In this document: positions 17,182-26,581 of the stretch, piece after piece | Layout of the letters: each line of letters starts with the position of its first letter | Numbering within the stretch: the stretch's first letter is position 1 | Assembly (NCBI RefSeq): GCF_000337735.1 | Contig: NZ_AOHX01000039.1 | Coordinates: 219,887 to 283,886, forward strand | DNA from: Natronorubrum sulfidifaciens JCM 14089 | GTDB lineage: Archaea > Halobacteriota > Halobacteria > Halobacteriales > Natrialbaceae | Direction: 5' to 3' | Length of the DNA stretch: 64,000 bases | Made by a program: the position numbers and the translations under genes | Notes under the pieces: generated by a model | What the model was told of the DNA's origin: nothing | Databases searched by the model: none | Seen by the model: only the letters and a program-made list of their open reading frames with translations

Positions 17182-18387
17182 CTACGCTCGCTCCCAGTCG
17201 CCGGTCAACATCGCTCGGAGGCCGGCTCGAGCCGCCAGCGCTTCGACCCGAGCGGCACGCTCGTCGACGGTTCCGCCAGTCTCGAGATAGAGCCCGTTCG
17301 AAAGCTGCTGGGGGGCGATCATCGACGTCCCGTCGGGGTGTGTCGGAGAGTCGTTCAGGACGGCTTGGTCGTCGGCTGCGTCGTCGAGCTGCCAGGGAAC
17401 GGAGAGGCCGGAGAGGCCGCGATCGAAGAGATATGCCGCAGCGCTGTGAAGCGCCTGATCCGAACTCGAGTGGCCGATCGCGCCGATCGACCCACGATCG
17501 TTGAAAAATCGAACGACGTACTCGGTGTCGTCGTCCACCGTCGCGTCCCCGTTTGCGCGGCTGTCATCGACGCCTATCGGGGTGGCTGATTCGGCTGTCG
17601 ACTCTCCATCGGCGTCTTCGCGGGGTGGCTCGGAATCGGCTGGCGGCTCTGGCCGGCGGTCGGCCGCTTCGCTGTCGTCGTCGGAAATTTCGCGTTCGGA
17701 GAACTGCACCGAGACAGCGGTGTCAGTATCGGATTCGAGCGCACCAGCCGGCTGGTCGTCGCCAGTGTCGGCGAACGAAGCGACGAGTTGCTCGAGAAAC
17801 CGGTCGGTGGCGGATTCGAACTCCGTGCGGTAGGCGTCGCCCTGTTCGGTTGCCGCCATGAGTTCCGCGGAGATCGTCTCAACGAGCGTCGGTCGGTCGA
17901 CGGCGAGCTGGCGGGCGACGAACTCGCGGGAGTGGCGCTTGAGACGACGAGCACTGGCGTCGCGCGAGTAGTGTGTGAGTGCGGGTTCGTGGTCGGGAAG
18001 CGCTGCCCGACGACAGGCCAACTGTTCGATGTCGGTCGTGCCGGCGAGCAAGAGAAAATCACGACCGTTGGTGTAGATCGCGCGGTCGACGCCCGTCCAG
18101 GCCATCGCCTCGAGGAGGGCCACGGCACGGGATTTGTTCAGTGAGTCGTCGAACGCCTCGACGGCGACGAACAGCGCCGGGATTCCACCGACCGAGCAGA
18201 CGTACTCAAGTGGTGTCTCGTCGACGGTCGTGTCGGTCACACACGAGTCGGCGTGGACAGTCCAGCCGAGTGTCTCGAGAAAGGGGTCGATGAGCCAGAG
18301 ACGTGTGTCTCGCTTCGTCGCCGGTGGTGTCGAATCGACGACGACCGCAGAGCGGCTGACAAAGGCATGGAGGTCAAGCGGAGGCAT
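17182..18387 (-). CDS. Uncharacterised protein with degenerate restriction-endonuclease-like N-terminal domain
   Basis: A 401-residue protein. Residues 1-130 resemble the N-terminal nuclease-fold domain of HsdR/type IV restriction-like proteins (LGW, then LEYVCSVGGIPALFVAVEA, then TNGRDFLLL). In active enzymes the last hydrophobic strand ends in ExK; here the sequence is VEAF, so the catalytic Lys is missing and nuclease activity is doubtful. The middle (about 210-290) is a disordered acidic linker and the C-terminal ~110 residues form a small unrecognised domain. It converges with the pilin operon and lies downstream of cheR on the same strand, separated by 152 bases. No function can be assigned. 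Confidence 0.6.
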   Translation of the reverse strand: MPPLDLHAFVSRSAVVVDSTPPATKRDTRLWLIDPFLETLGWTVHADSCVTDTTVDETPLEYVCSVGGIPALFVAVEAFDDSLNKSRAVALLEAMAWTGVDRAIYTNGRDFLLLAGTTDIEQLACRRAALPDHEPALTHYSRDASARRLKRHSREFVARQLAVDRPTLVETISAELMAATEQGDAYRTEFESATDRFLEQLVASFADTGDDQPAGALESDTDTAVSVQFSEREISDDDSEAADRRPEPPADSEPPREDADGESTAESATPIGVDDSRANGDATVDDDTEYVVRFFNDRGSIGAIGHSSSDQALHSAAAYLFDRGLSGLSVPWQLDDAADDQAVLNDSPTHPDGTSMIAPQQLSNGLYLETGGTVDERAARVEALAARAGLRAMLTGDWERA

Positions 18388-18539
18388 TATCGACTATTCG
18401 GAGTGCCAGTATGTAAGCCTCCGCGTGTGTTTCATTCTGTCGAAGAACGCGTCCACACTCGAGGAGGGGTGCTGCCCGACAGTCACCAGTACAGCCGCCG
18501 TGTGTACCAGTTCGGACTGAGTGTTGTGATCCGACGAAC

Positions 18540-19370
18540 TCACTCGGGAGTGAGTCCGTTCGTTTCCATCGGCTCTCGATGATAGATCCGGAGACGGGAA
18601 TCACGAACGGTAAACGCGGATTTGAGCGTTGGCGGAATCGTCTCCGCTTTTCCGATGACGAGCGTGCCGTCGCGGCGGATCGATCGAGCGATCGTTCGGA
18701 GCATCGACTGTTTGTACTCGTTGTCGATGTAGATAAACAGGTTCCGACAGATCACGAGATCGAACCCCGTTTTGGGCTCGTCGTTGATCAGATCGTGGCG
18801 TTCGAAGGTGACGTTGTGTTTGATGTCGTCGCTGACCCGGAAGGTGCGGCCATCCCGGTCGACGTACGCGGTGTAGTCGTCGAGAAACCCGAGTTGCTCG
18901 TCGAGGTCGACGGTTCGAGACGCTTCATAGACGCCGTTTCGGGCCGTCTCGAGCGCCGGTTCGCTGATGTCCGTCCCGAGGATTTCGACGGCTGATTCGT
19001 CGATGGCGGGATCGTCGTGGGCGAGCATTGACACCGAGTACGGTTCGCGCCCGTCGGCACAGGCAGCACTCCAGACACGAACGGTCTCGTTGGCGTCGGT
19101 CAGCGCTACTAAGACGTCACGGATTCCCGACCAGACGTCGGGATTGCGAAAGAACCCGGTGACGTTGATGCTCAATGCGTCGAGCAGCGCCTCCTGCTCG
19201 GCGGGGTCGTCTCGAAGCGTCTCGAGGTACGCCGAGTACGTGTCACTCTGAGTTCGGCGCATCCGCGAGGAAAGTCGCCGATCGAGGTAGCTGTCGTTAT
19301 AGTGACTGGTCGCAAACGCCAGTTCGGCTTCGATGTACGCTAATAGTTCGTCGAAGCTGTCGCCGGTCAC
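18540..19370 (-). CDS. cheR: Chemotaxis protein methyltransferase CheR
   Basis: A 276-residue CheR. It has the N-terminal helical domain (RRLSSRMRR near residue 30, the Arg-rich receptor-binding face) and the SAM-binding domain with VWSAACADGREPYS, the LGTDIS strand and LVICRNLFIYI. It uses SAM to methylate glutamates on methyl-accepting transducers, opposing CheB. It overlaps cheD by 4 bases and is the last gene of the che operon. A perfect 8-base inverted repeat (18539-18556) sits on its stop codon. Confidence 0.95.
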   Translation of the reverse strand: MTGDSFDELLAYIEAELAFATSHYNDSYLDRRLSSRMRRTQSDTYSAYLETLRDDPAEQEALLDALSINVTGFFRNPDVWSGIRDVLVALTDANETVRVWSAACADGREPYSVSMLAHDDPAIDESAVEILGTDISEPALETARNGVYEASRTVDLDEQLGFLDDYTAYVDRDGRTFRVSDDIKHNVTFERHDLINDEPKTGFDLVICRNLFIYIDNEYKQSMLRTIARSIRRDGTLVIGKAETIPPTLKSAFTVRDSRLRIYHREPMETNGLTPE

Positions 19371-19888
19371 AGCTCTAGCACTCCGTTCTCGACACCTTTG
19401 TTGGCGGTCTTGACGACGAGCGTCCCTGTGCCGGGTGTGAACTCGACGGTTCGGCCGTGTTCACCGCCGACGTCTTCGGCGACGAGCGGAACACCGAGTT
19501 TCTCGAGTTCCGCTCTGGCCGCGGCGATGTTTCGCTGGCCGACACCCTCGCCGAAGCTTTCGAACTCGAACATATCGCTGCCGCCAGCGAGTTTCGCCTC
19601 GACGGCGATGTAGCTGGCCCCGTCTTCGACCATCCGCCGGAGTAGTGCGCGGATCGCGGTGTCGGCGTACTTCCCGGGTTTGCGATCGCTGTTTTCGGCG
19701 GCATCACCGTCGGGCAACATGGCGTGTGCGAGGCCGCCGATGCCGCTGTCGGGATCGTACAATGCAATCGCGAGACACGACCCCAGTCCGTAGGATTTGA
19801 GCGTGTCGTCGCCTTCGCTGACGGCGAGTTCGGAGATGCCGACCTGTACCGGCGTCGGTGCACCCGGCTCGCTTCCGTACGTCTTCAT
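19367..19888 (-). CDS. cheD: Chemoreceptor glutamine deamidase CheD
   Basis: A 173-residue CheD. The catalytic Cys lies in GLGSCLAIALYD, the His in LAHAMLP, and a Thr downstream in KYADTAI completes the usual Cys-His-Thr set. It deamidates specific glutamines on transducers and in archaea interacts with CheC proteins to tune adaptation. It overlaps cheR and the double-domain cheC by 4 bases each, supporting co-translation. Confidence 0.95.
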   Translation of the reverse strand: MKTYGSEPGAPTPVQVGISELAVSEGDDTLKSYGLGSCLAIALYDPDSGIGGLAHAMLPDGDAAENSDRKPGKYADTAIRALLRRMVEDGASYIAVEAKLAGGSDMFEFESFGEGVGQRNIAAARAELEKLGVPLVAEDVGGEHGRTVEFTPGTGTLVVKTANKGVENGVLEL

Positions 19889-21138
19889 GTGTTATCGAGT
19901 TCCTGAAATTCGGCTGTCGTCGGGGTGTCCTCGATTCGATCGACCTCGAGGTCGTTCAGCGCCCGCTCTAAGTCGTTTTCGTCCGGAATCGCGTACACTT
20001 CGCAGTCGAACTCCTTTCCGTCCGCCATAACGACGGTGTCGAAGACGAACGTAAACTCCTGGTTCTCGCCGAGTTGGATAATCACGGGATCGACGGCTGC
20101 GGCACCGATGTCGTGGATGAACTCGGGTGGGGAGTGATCGATCGTCGTATCCAACACGTTCGCCCAGCCGTCGAGAAAGCCACTCGCCATGATGTTGCCG
20201 AGTTCGGTGATTGCACTCGTTCCCATCTCGCCGAAGCCGTCCTCGTCGACTTCCATGGGGACCATTGCGTCGACGATTTCGTGGGCCGACTCCTCATCGA
20301 ACAGAAAGAGGAGATAGCCGCTTGGCAGCCCATCGAACTCGAATGCGACGCCGACGAGCGTTTCGTCCGGCAACTGTTCGGGAATCGTCTCGAGCGAGAC
20401 GAAGTTCAGCCGTCTGATCTCGACGCTGGTGTCGATCCCAGTCAGTGTTGTCGCTGTCTCAGCGATCTCTTCGGCACCGCGTTCGGCCATGCGGTCGAAG
20501 CCGTCGAGTTTGTCGTACTCGATGCCGCCGCTGGTTCGCAGCCGATCGAGCAGCGACGCCATCGACTTCCGTTTGGGGAAGAGATAGTGGCTGAATCCGA
20601 TTTCGGTGCCGACGGTTTCGATCCGGCTCTGAAAGAGCAAGGCGAGGTCGTCGTCGTCAGGTGCCTCCTCGATGTCGCCAAAGAAGCGGTCCGCGGATCG
20701 CCCCTCGACGAACTCGGGGGTCGAGACGTCGATCACGGCCTCCAGCACGTCGGCCCAGCCGTCGACGAATCCACTGTTCATGATGTGGCCGACCTCGGTT
20801 GCAGCGCTCCGTGTCATTTCGTCGAACTCGTTGTCGACATCGACGTCGTCCGTGTTCGATTCTGCGAGTAACGCTTCGATGATACGAAACGCGTTCTCGC
20901 GGTCGAAGACGATCATCGAGTAGCCCTCGATTGCGCCAGTCAGTTTGACCCGAACGCCGACTTTCTCCGTCGAGTCTTCGAAATCGCGGCGGATCTCCCG
21001 ACCGCGCATGAAGTTGAGCTTCGTGACGCCGACTTGTGTCTCGACGTCGGTCATATGCGTCAACCGACCCGCGGCGAGCCCGGCCCCTTCTCGAGCCATC
21101 CGGTAGAACGTGCCGAGTGCGTTGACGTCGAGTTTCAT
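19885..21138 (-). CDS. cheC: CheC-family CheY-P phosphatase, two-domain form
   Basis: A 417-residue protein with two CheC-like halves. The phosphatase-type E-x-x-N helix is present in the second half (ELGNIMASGFLDGW) but the matching position in the first half reads EVGHIMNSGFVDGW, with His replacing Asn. Single-domain CheC proteins are about 200 residues, so this is an internal duplication, as known for one of the CheC paralogues in other haloarchaea. It probably dephosphorylates CheY-P or links CheY to the archaellum and CheD. It overlaps cheD and the single-domain cheC by 4 bases. Confidence 0.88.
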   Translation of the reverse strand: MKLDVNALGTFYRMAREGAGLAAGRLTHMTDVETQVGVTKLNFMRGREIRRDFEDSTEKVGVRVKLTGAIEGYSMIVFDRENAFRIIEALLAESNTDDVDVDNEFDEMTRSAATEVGHIMNSGFVDGWADVLEAVIDVSTPEFVEGRSADRFFGDIEEAPDDDDLALLFQSRIETVGTEIGFSHYLFPKRKSMASLLDRLRTSGGIEYDKLDGFDRMAERGAEEIAETATTLTGIDTSVEIRRLNFVSLETIPEQLPDETLVGVAFEFDGLPSGYLLFLFDEESAHEIVDAMVPMEVDEDGFGEMGTSAITELGNIMASGFLDGWANVLDTTIDHSPPEFIHDIGAAAVDPVIIQLGENQEFTFVFDTVVMADGKEFDCEVYAIPDENDLERALNDLEVDRIEDTPTTAEFQELDNT

Positions 21139-21740
21139 GTCGACGGTGTTTCCATGTTGTTGACCATTTCGACGAACTCCGCTAACTCGGGGAACGCGTA
21201 TATTTCGGCCTCGATCTGATAGCTCGGCACGGTCAGGTCCGAGTCGAAAAACAGGGCGAGATCGTCGTTCCCGAGATTGGCCGTTCGGGTGACGATATCG
21301 CCCGTCTGTGCGTAGACGAGTTGTGGCGCAGTGATGTCGATCGCGCGACCGAGAACGTCGGCCCAGCCGTCGATGAAGCCACTTGCCATCATGTTCCCCA
21401 TCTCTTCGACGGCGCTTCTGGCCATCTTCCCCGAGACGTCGGAGATATCATCGACGACGTCACGCAGCATGATCGCCGTGATTTTTTTCGCACTCGCCTC
21501 TGGGAAAAGGATGAGGATGTGCCCGTGTGGTGGATCGAGCAGTCGGACGCGAACGCCGACTCGTTTTCCGGAATCGAGCTGTGACTCGATGTCGTCGACG
21601 TCGATGAAGTTCGTTTTGGTGACCTCCATCTGGGCGTTCTCGCCCGTCAGTTTACTCATGTTGTCGGCGACGCCGTTCGTCCCGACTTTTGCCATTTCGT
21701 TGATAAAGCTCAGCTTTCGAATGTCGACCATTAGCGTCAT
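21135..21740 (-). CDS. cheC: CheC-family CheY-P phosphatase, single-domain form
   Basis: A 201-residue CheC. The helix AVEEMGNMMASGFIDGW carries the E-x-x-N motif used for CheY-P hydrolysis. It starts 34 bases after the cheA stop and overlaps the two-domain cheC by 4 bases. A second ATG at 21731 is also plausible. In archaea CheC balances CheA-driven phosphorylation because CheZ is absent. Confidence 0.9.
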   Translation of the reverse strand: MTLMVDIRKLSFINEMAKVGTNGVADNMSKLTGENAQMEVTKTNFIDVDDIESQLDSGKRVGVRVRLLDPPHGHILILFPEASAKKITAIMLRDVVDDISDVSGKMARSAVEEMGNMMASGFIDGWADVLGRAIDITAPQLVYAQTGDIVTRTANLGNDDLALFFDSDLTVPSYQIEAEIYAFPELAEFVEMVNNMETPST

Positions 21741-21774
21741 AGATTACTCCGTGGATATGGGTGTTCGTTCATTG

Positions 21775-24700
21775 TCATAATGTCGTCACGTCGAGAATGT
21801 TGACTACCTCTCCCCGTCCCCGTACTGTTGCACCGCTGAGCCCCGGAATCCCGCCCATGAATCCCTCGAACGGCTTGACAACGACCTCCTGTTGGCCGCG
21901 AACGCGGTCGCAGTGTAACACGACCGGGCGGACGTCGTCTCGGATACGGACGAGCATCCCGTCACCATCGTCCCCTTCGTGTGGCGTCTCGAGTGCGTCG
22001 TCGAGTTGGATCACCGAATACGCGTCGTCGTCGTCAGGGAGGACGGCGCGGCCGTCGACCTGTTCCAGTCTGTCGGCGGGTTCGATATCCAGAACGGATT
22101 TCGTCGGAATACCGAACACTTCGTCGCCGCTCTCGAGGAAGAGCACGTCGTCAATCGCAACCGTCACCGGAAGCGTCATCGTCACACGTGTGCCCTCGCC
22201 GCGGTCGCTGTCGATCGACACCGTCCCATCCAGATCCTCGATCGTTCGTTTGACGACGTCCATCCCGACGCCGCGACCGCTGATATCAGTCACTTCGTCG
22301 GTTGTCGAGAGTCCCGGATGGAAGATGAGGTCGGCCGCCTCCGCATCCGAGAGGTCGGCTGCTTCCGACTCGGTCAGCACGTCGGCATCGATGGCCTCGG
22401 ATCGGAGTCGGTCGGGATCGAGCCCGCTACCGTCGTCTTCGACCGTAATCGTCACACCGTCGCGTGAGCGATCGGCGCGGACCTCGACGATTCCCGTGCG
22501 GGGTTTCCCGGCCGCCTCACGCTCGTCGGGTGCTTCGATCCCATGATCGACGGCATTACGGATCAGATGGGTCAGCGGATCGCCGATTCGGTCGAGAATA
22601 CTCCGGTCGAGTTCGACGTCCTCGCCAGTCAGTTCGAACTCGACCGCTTTGTCCTGCTCGCGTGCGATGTCACGGACGACACGCGGGAGCCGGTTGGTCA
22701 CCGACTCGAGTGGCACGAGTCGGACGTCCATCACTGTCTCCTGCAGTTCCGTCGTCAGATCCGAGAGGTCGTCGAGTTCCGTCTCGAGTGCAGCGACCTC
22801 CTCTCCGTCGGTGACGGCGTCCCGAAGTCGGACGCGCGTCGTGACCAGTCCCTCGACGAGGGTGAGCAACGAATCGATCTGGTCGACGTCGACTCTGATC
22901 GACTGGCTCTCGTCGGTCTGGTCGTCGGTGTCCGTTCGATCGGGCGAGTCGGGAAGCGTAACCTCCGGAATCCCGAACGTCGGCTCGTCGATCCGTCTGA
23001 TGACGTCGTCGTCCTCGCTTTCCGTCTCGGTGTCGTCATCGAACGACGCCGTGGACCCCTCCGAGAACGTGGCTACACTCGTCTCGCCGGTGTCGTCGGC
23101 ATCGAACTCCTCGCCGAACGCGTCATCAGAAGCGAAGTCGTCTCCGAACGCGTCGTCGAAGTCATCGTCACCGAACGCATCATCGAACGCGTCACCGTCA
23201 CCGAACGCGTCGTCGAAGTCATCATCACTGAACGCACCATCGAGGTCATCGTCACCGTCGTCAAACTCGTCGTCCGGCTCCGTATACTCGGTGTAGTTCC
23301 CGAACGCCTCGTCACCGGCAAACGGATCGTCGGCCGATTCGTCCGCGAGCGAATCCGTCACGTCGACGTCGGTCGTGTCGTCGCCCTCGAGTGGGGTATC
23401 CGTCTCCGTTTCCACCGCCGATTCGGCGTCAGCGTCGGCATCTTCCCCGCTGCTGGCGGTTGTGTCGAGTGCTGAATCCGCTTCCGGTGGTGTCGACTCG
23501 GCTGCTGGCGTCGTCGGCTCGTCTCGGCCGTCTTCCGGCTGGGATTCGACTGAATCGGTGTCGACAGGTGTCGGCTCCGAATCGATATCGACTGCCGTCT
23601 CTCCGTGGGGTTCCGAGTCGGTTTCGTCCGACTCGAGCAACACGTCGTCGATTGACTCCTCGGTCGGTTCTGTGTCGTCGACGAGGCCAGTCTCATCGAT
23701 CGGCTCCGTTTCGTCGAGGAACGAATCGTCGTCGACGTCGACGTCCTCGCCGAGGAGGTCGTCCATTCCGACTTCGTCCTCGCTGTCGAACTCGTCGAAC
23801 TCGAGTTCGTCGAGCTCATCCTGAAGTTCATCGAAGCCGACCATCTCGACTTCGTCTTTGAGTTCGGCGAACACGGCGCTGGCGTCATCGACATCGTCGT
23901 CATCGGCCGCGGCCGACGGCGAATCAGCCGGTTCCGGCTCGGTGGCGGCCGCCCCGTCCGGCTCGTCAGCAGCGTCGGATGGGGAGTCATCAACGTCTCC
24001 TTGGGCACTCAGGTCGTCCTCACCGAGGAGGTCGTCGAACGCACCGGCGTCACCCATGTCGTCGAAGACATCGAGTTCGTCGTCGTCGATGTCTTCGACC
24101 ATCTCGTCTAAGTCGTCGAACTCGTTGAACTCCTCGAGCAGTTCGTCGACCTCGAGTGACTTGGCTTCGTCCGACGAAATTCCGTCACCGGGGGCCGGCT
24201 GTGGGTCGGCAGCGGGGGCCGTCGCTGACGGCTCGGCGGTCTCGAGCGCGTCGAACCGGTCGGTTACGTTGATCAGTTCGAACGCCGCCACCTCATCAAC
24301 CGGCTCGAGGCCGGACGTGATCGCGGCGTCACCGACTGCGCTGGCGAAGACGGCATCGACCCGGTCGTCGCCGGCGTCGATATCGCTTCGGGGTGGGTCG
24401 GTACCGAGCAGTTCGAACGCATCGATCAGCGCATCGACGACGAGGACGCCGGTGTTGACGTCGTTGCGCTCCGTGAGTCCGAGTCGAGTGAAGTAGATCT
24501 CGTGTCCGTCGTCCGTCGGCGGATCGACTCGCTTGAGAGCGGCGTCGATCTCCTCGGCCGACGGCGTCGTGATCGGTGTCGGCTCCGACTGGATGTCGAG
24601 CTGTCCACGGAGCGTTTCGATCGTCGCCGACGGATCGGTTTCGGTCTCGCCGTCGGCGGCAACCTCGTCGATCATCGTCTCGAGTTCGTCGACGCCCTCG

Positions 24701-24963
24701 AAGATCGCGTCCATCAGTTCGGGTGTCACCTCGATCTCGTCCGCCCTGACGGCATCGAGCAGATCTTCGATCGCGTGTGCGAGATCACTCGCGGCCTCGA
24801 GGCCCATCGCACCACAGTTGCTCTTGAGCGTGTGTGCGACACGGAAGATACTCTCCATCGCCTCGTCGTTGGTCGGCTCGCGCTCGAAGGTGAGCAACGC
24901 GTTGTTCAACTCCGTAATTCGGTCTTCGCTCTCTTGGACGAAGTCGCTCAAATAATCAGTCAT
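21775..24963 (-). CDS. cheA: Chemotaxis histidine kinase CheA with very long acidic linker
   Basis: A 1062-residue CheA; typical archaeal CheA is about 650-750 residues. The P1 phospho-acceptor is His44 in VAHTLKS. A P2-like region follows, then a linker of roughly 350 residues (about 285-650) that is almost wholly Asp/Glu/Ser/Thr and includes tandem DDAFGD-type repeats near 575-620. The dimerisation helix begins at VDVDQIDSLLTLVEG; the ATPase has HLIRNAVDHGIEAP, DDGSGLDPDRL and GRGVGMDVV; a CheW-like domain ends the protein. The start at 24963 (MTDYLSDFVQ) overlaps cheB by 8 bases; a longer frame to 25155 would lie inside cheB. It phosphorylates CheY and CheB. Confidence 0.95.
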   Translation of the reverse strand: MTDYLSDFVQESEDRITELNNALLTFEREPTNDEAMESIFRVAHTLKSNCGAMGLEAASDLAHAIEDLLDAVRADEIEVTPELMDAIFEGVDELETMIDEVAADGETETDPSATIETLRGQLDIQSEPTPITTPSAEEIDAALKRVDPPTDDGHEIYFTRLGLTERNDVNTGVLVVDALIDAFELLGTDPPRSDIDAGDDRVDAVFASAVGDAAITSGLEPVDEVAAFELINVTDRFDALETAEPSATAPAADPQPAPGDGISSDEAKSLEVDELLEEFNEFDDLDEMVEDIDDDELDVFDDMGDAGAFDDLLGEDDLSAQGDVDDSPSDAADEPDGAAATEPEPADSPSAAADDDDVDDASAVFAELKDEVEMVGFDELQDELDELEFDEFDSEDEVGMDDLLGEDVDVDDDSFLDETEPIDETGLVDDTEPTEESIDDVLLESDETDSEPHGETAVDIDSEPTPVDTDSVESQPEDGRDEPTTPAAESTPPEADSALDTTASSGEDADADAESAVETETDTPLEGDDTTDVDVTDSLADESADDPFAGDEAFGNYTEYTEPDDEFDDGDDDLDGAFSDDDFDDAFGDGDAFDDAFGDDDFDDAFGDDFASDDAFGEEFDADDTGETSVATFSEGSTASFDDDTETESEDDDVIRRIDEPTFGIPEVTLPDSPDRTDTDDQTDESQSIRVDVDQIDSLLTLVEGLVTTRVRLRDAVTDGEEVAALETELDDLSDLTTELQETVMDVRLVPLESVTNRLPRVVRDIAREQDKAVEFELTGEDVELDRSILDRIGDPLTHLIRNAVDHGIEAPDEREAAGKPRTGIVEVRADRSRDGVTITVEDDGSGLDPDRLRSEAIDADVLTESEAADLSDAEAADLIFHPGLSTTDEVTDISGRGVGMDVVKRTIEDLDGTVSIDSDRGEGTRVTMTLPVTVAIDDVLFLESGDEVFGIPTKSVLDIEPADRLEQVDGRAVLPDDDDAYSVIQLDDALETPHEGDDGDGMLVRIRDDVRPVVLHCDRVRGQQEVVVKPFEGFMGGIPGLSGATVRGRGEVVNILDVTTL

Positions 24964-26203
24964 CGGTCTCACCATCCGTGTTGAACGCGCCGACGATCGT
25001 TTCGACGAGGGCTGGGGCGGGCACGACGGTATCGACGCAGCCCGTTTTGATTGCTTGACAGGGGATTCCAAAGACTGGACTCGTCGCTTCGTCCTGTGCG
25101 ATGGTGTGCCCGCCAGCGGCCTTGATCGCCTCGATCCCGGCGGCACCGTCTGCACCCATGCCGGTCAGGACGATACCACAGAGCCGGTCGTCGACCTGTT
25201 CGGCCGCCGTCTGCATCGTGACATCGATCGCTGGCCGCACGCCATGGAGGGGATCGCCGTCGTCGAGGCGCAAGCGGAGCCGTCCGCCGACGTTACTCGT
25301 CACCTCGAGGTGGGCATCGCCCGGAGCGACCGCGACTTCACCGGATCGGAGCAGCTCGCCGTCGGCCGCTTCTCGGACGTCGTACTCGCTGCGGGAATCG
25401 AGGCGGTGGGCAAACCGCTCGGTAAACTCCGCGGGCATGTGTTGGACGACGAGCACTTTCGCCTCGAGATCGGCCGGGAGGCGTTCGAACAGCCCTTCGA
25501 TGATCTTCGGTCCACCTGTGGATGCACCGAGGACGACAGTTGGATTCTCTGCGAGGGTGGCTGTGTCTCCGACCAGTGGGTGGGTGCCATCGTTGGCGCT
25601 ACCTGTCGGTTCGCTCCCGAGCCCGGTTTCGGCCGACGGATCGGGGCCGGGGCCGGTGGGAGGATGCGATGTCGTTTCGGTTCGGGCCAGTGGGTTGGAG
25701 TCGGCTTCGCCGGTCCCGGCGACTGCCTGACTCGTCGTGCCTGCGCCCTCGACGGAGGCCGACCGCGTCGCGTATGCGGAGGCGGCAGCGCGGGCGAGAG
25801 CAACGGATGAGGCGTTCGCATTCGCGAGTTCGTCGACTTTCTCGACGACGTCGGTGGTCAGATGAGTCACCGTCCGCGAGTCCGATCCGTCGGGTTTGTG
25901 CAGGAAATCAACTGCCCCTCGCTCGAGGGCGTCGAGCGTGGCTTCCGTCCCGCGGTCGGTGTGGACGCTGAGCATGAGGATCAGCGCCGGGTTCGTCGCC
26001 ATGATCTGCTCGACAGCGTCGATCCCGTTGCATTCGGGCATTTCGACGTCCATCGTGATGACGTCTGGATCGTACGTTGCTGCGAGGTCGGTCGCTTCGC
26101 TGCCGTTCGTTGCCGTCTCGACGTTGTAGCCAGCCGTCGTGAGTGCGTTGTCGATGACTGTCCGCATAAACGGCGAATCGTCGACAACGAGTACTCGCGT
26201 CAT
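24956..26203 (-). CDS. cheB: Chemotaxis response regulator protein-glutamate methylesterase CheB
   Basis: A 415-residue CheB. The receiver domain has Asp52 (ITMDVEMP) and Lys near residue 103 (LHKPDG). A linker of about 100 residues rich in Thr, Pro and Gly follows, longer than usual. The esterase domain has the catalytic Ser in GASTGGPK, His in VQHMPAEF and Asp in GMGADGAAG. It removes methyl groups from transducers after phosphorylation by CheA. It overlaps cheY by 4 bases and cheA by 8. Confidence 0.95.
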   Translation of the reverse strand: MTRVLVVDDSPFMRTVIDNALTTAGYNVETATNGSEATDLAATYDPDVITMDVEMPECNGIDAVEQIMATNPALILMLSVHTDRGTEATLDALERGAVDFLHKPDGSDSRTVTHLTTDVVEKVDELANANASSVALARAAASAYATRSASVEGAGTTSQAVAGTGEADSNPLARTETTSHPPTGPGPDPSAETGLGSEPTGSANDGTHPLVGDTATLAENPTVVLGASTGGPKIIEGLFERLPADLEAKVLVVQHMPAEFTERFAHRLDSRSEYDVREAADGELLRSGEVAVAPGDAHLEVTSNVGGRLRLRLDDGDPLHGVRPAIDVTMQTAAEQVDDRLCGIVLTGMGADGAAGIEAIKAAGGHTIAQDEATSPVFGIPCQAIKTGCVDTVVPAPALVETIVGAFNTDGETDD

Positions 26204-26562
26204 GCCGCAACGACGTCTGAAAGGGCCTTTCTGACGCTGTGTTCTTCGAACGGCTTCGTGACGTACCCGTCTGCGCCAGCCTTCACGGCGAGTTTCATTT
26301 TTTCACGTTGCCCGACACTCGTACACATGATGACCTGTGCGTCCGGGTCGATCTTCTTGATCGCCGCGGTCGCCTTGATCCCGTTTGCTTTCGGCATCAC
26401 GATGTCCATCATGACGATGTCGGGGTCGTGTTCTTTGTACAGTTTGACTGCTTCGGCGCCGTTGGACGCCTCTCCAATAATGCGGTAGTCCTGTTCCAAA
26501 ATTTGGCGCAGTAAATTCCGCATAAAATGAGAGTCGTCCACGATGAGCACCCCTGTCGACAT
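26200..26562 (-). CDS. cheY: Chemotaxis response regulator CheY
   Basis: A 120-residue single receiver domain. The acidic pair is Asp9-Asp10, the phosphorylation site is Asp53 (MMDIVMP), Thr near residue 82 lies in MCTSVG, and Lys near residue 105 lies in VTKPFEE. It carries the signal from CheA to the archaellum through archaeal adaptors such as CheF. It is the first gene of the che operon; a TATA-like box lies about 40 bases upstream inside an inverted repeat. Confidence 0.95.
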   Translation of the reverse strand: MSTGVLIVDDSHFMRNLLRQILEQDYRIIGEASNGAEAVKLYKEHDPDIVMMDIVMPKANGIKATAAIKKIDPDAQVIMCTSVGQREKMKLAVKAGADGYVTKPFEEHSVRKALSDVVAA

Positions 26563-26581
26563 TCAGTAGTACACCAACCGC

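Noticed and set aside
24964..25155. N-terminal extension of cheA
   Set aside because: The extra 64 residues lie inside cheB and are basic and low-complexity, unlike any CheA P1 domain.
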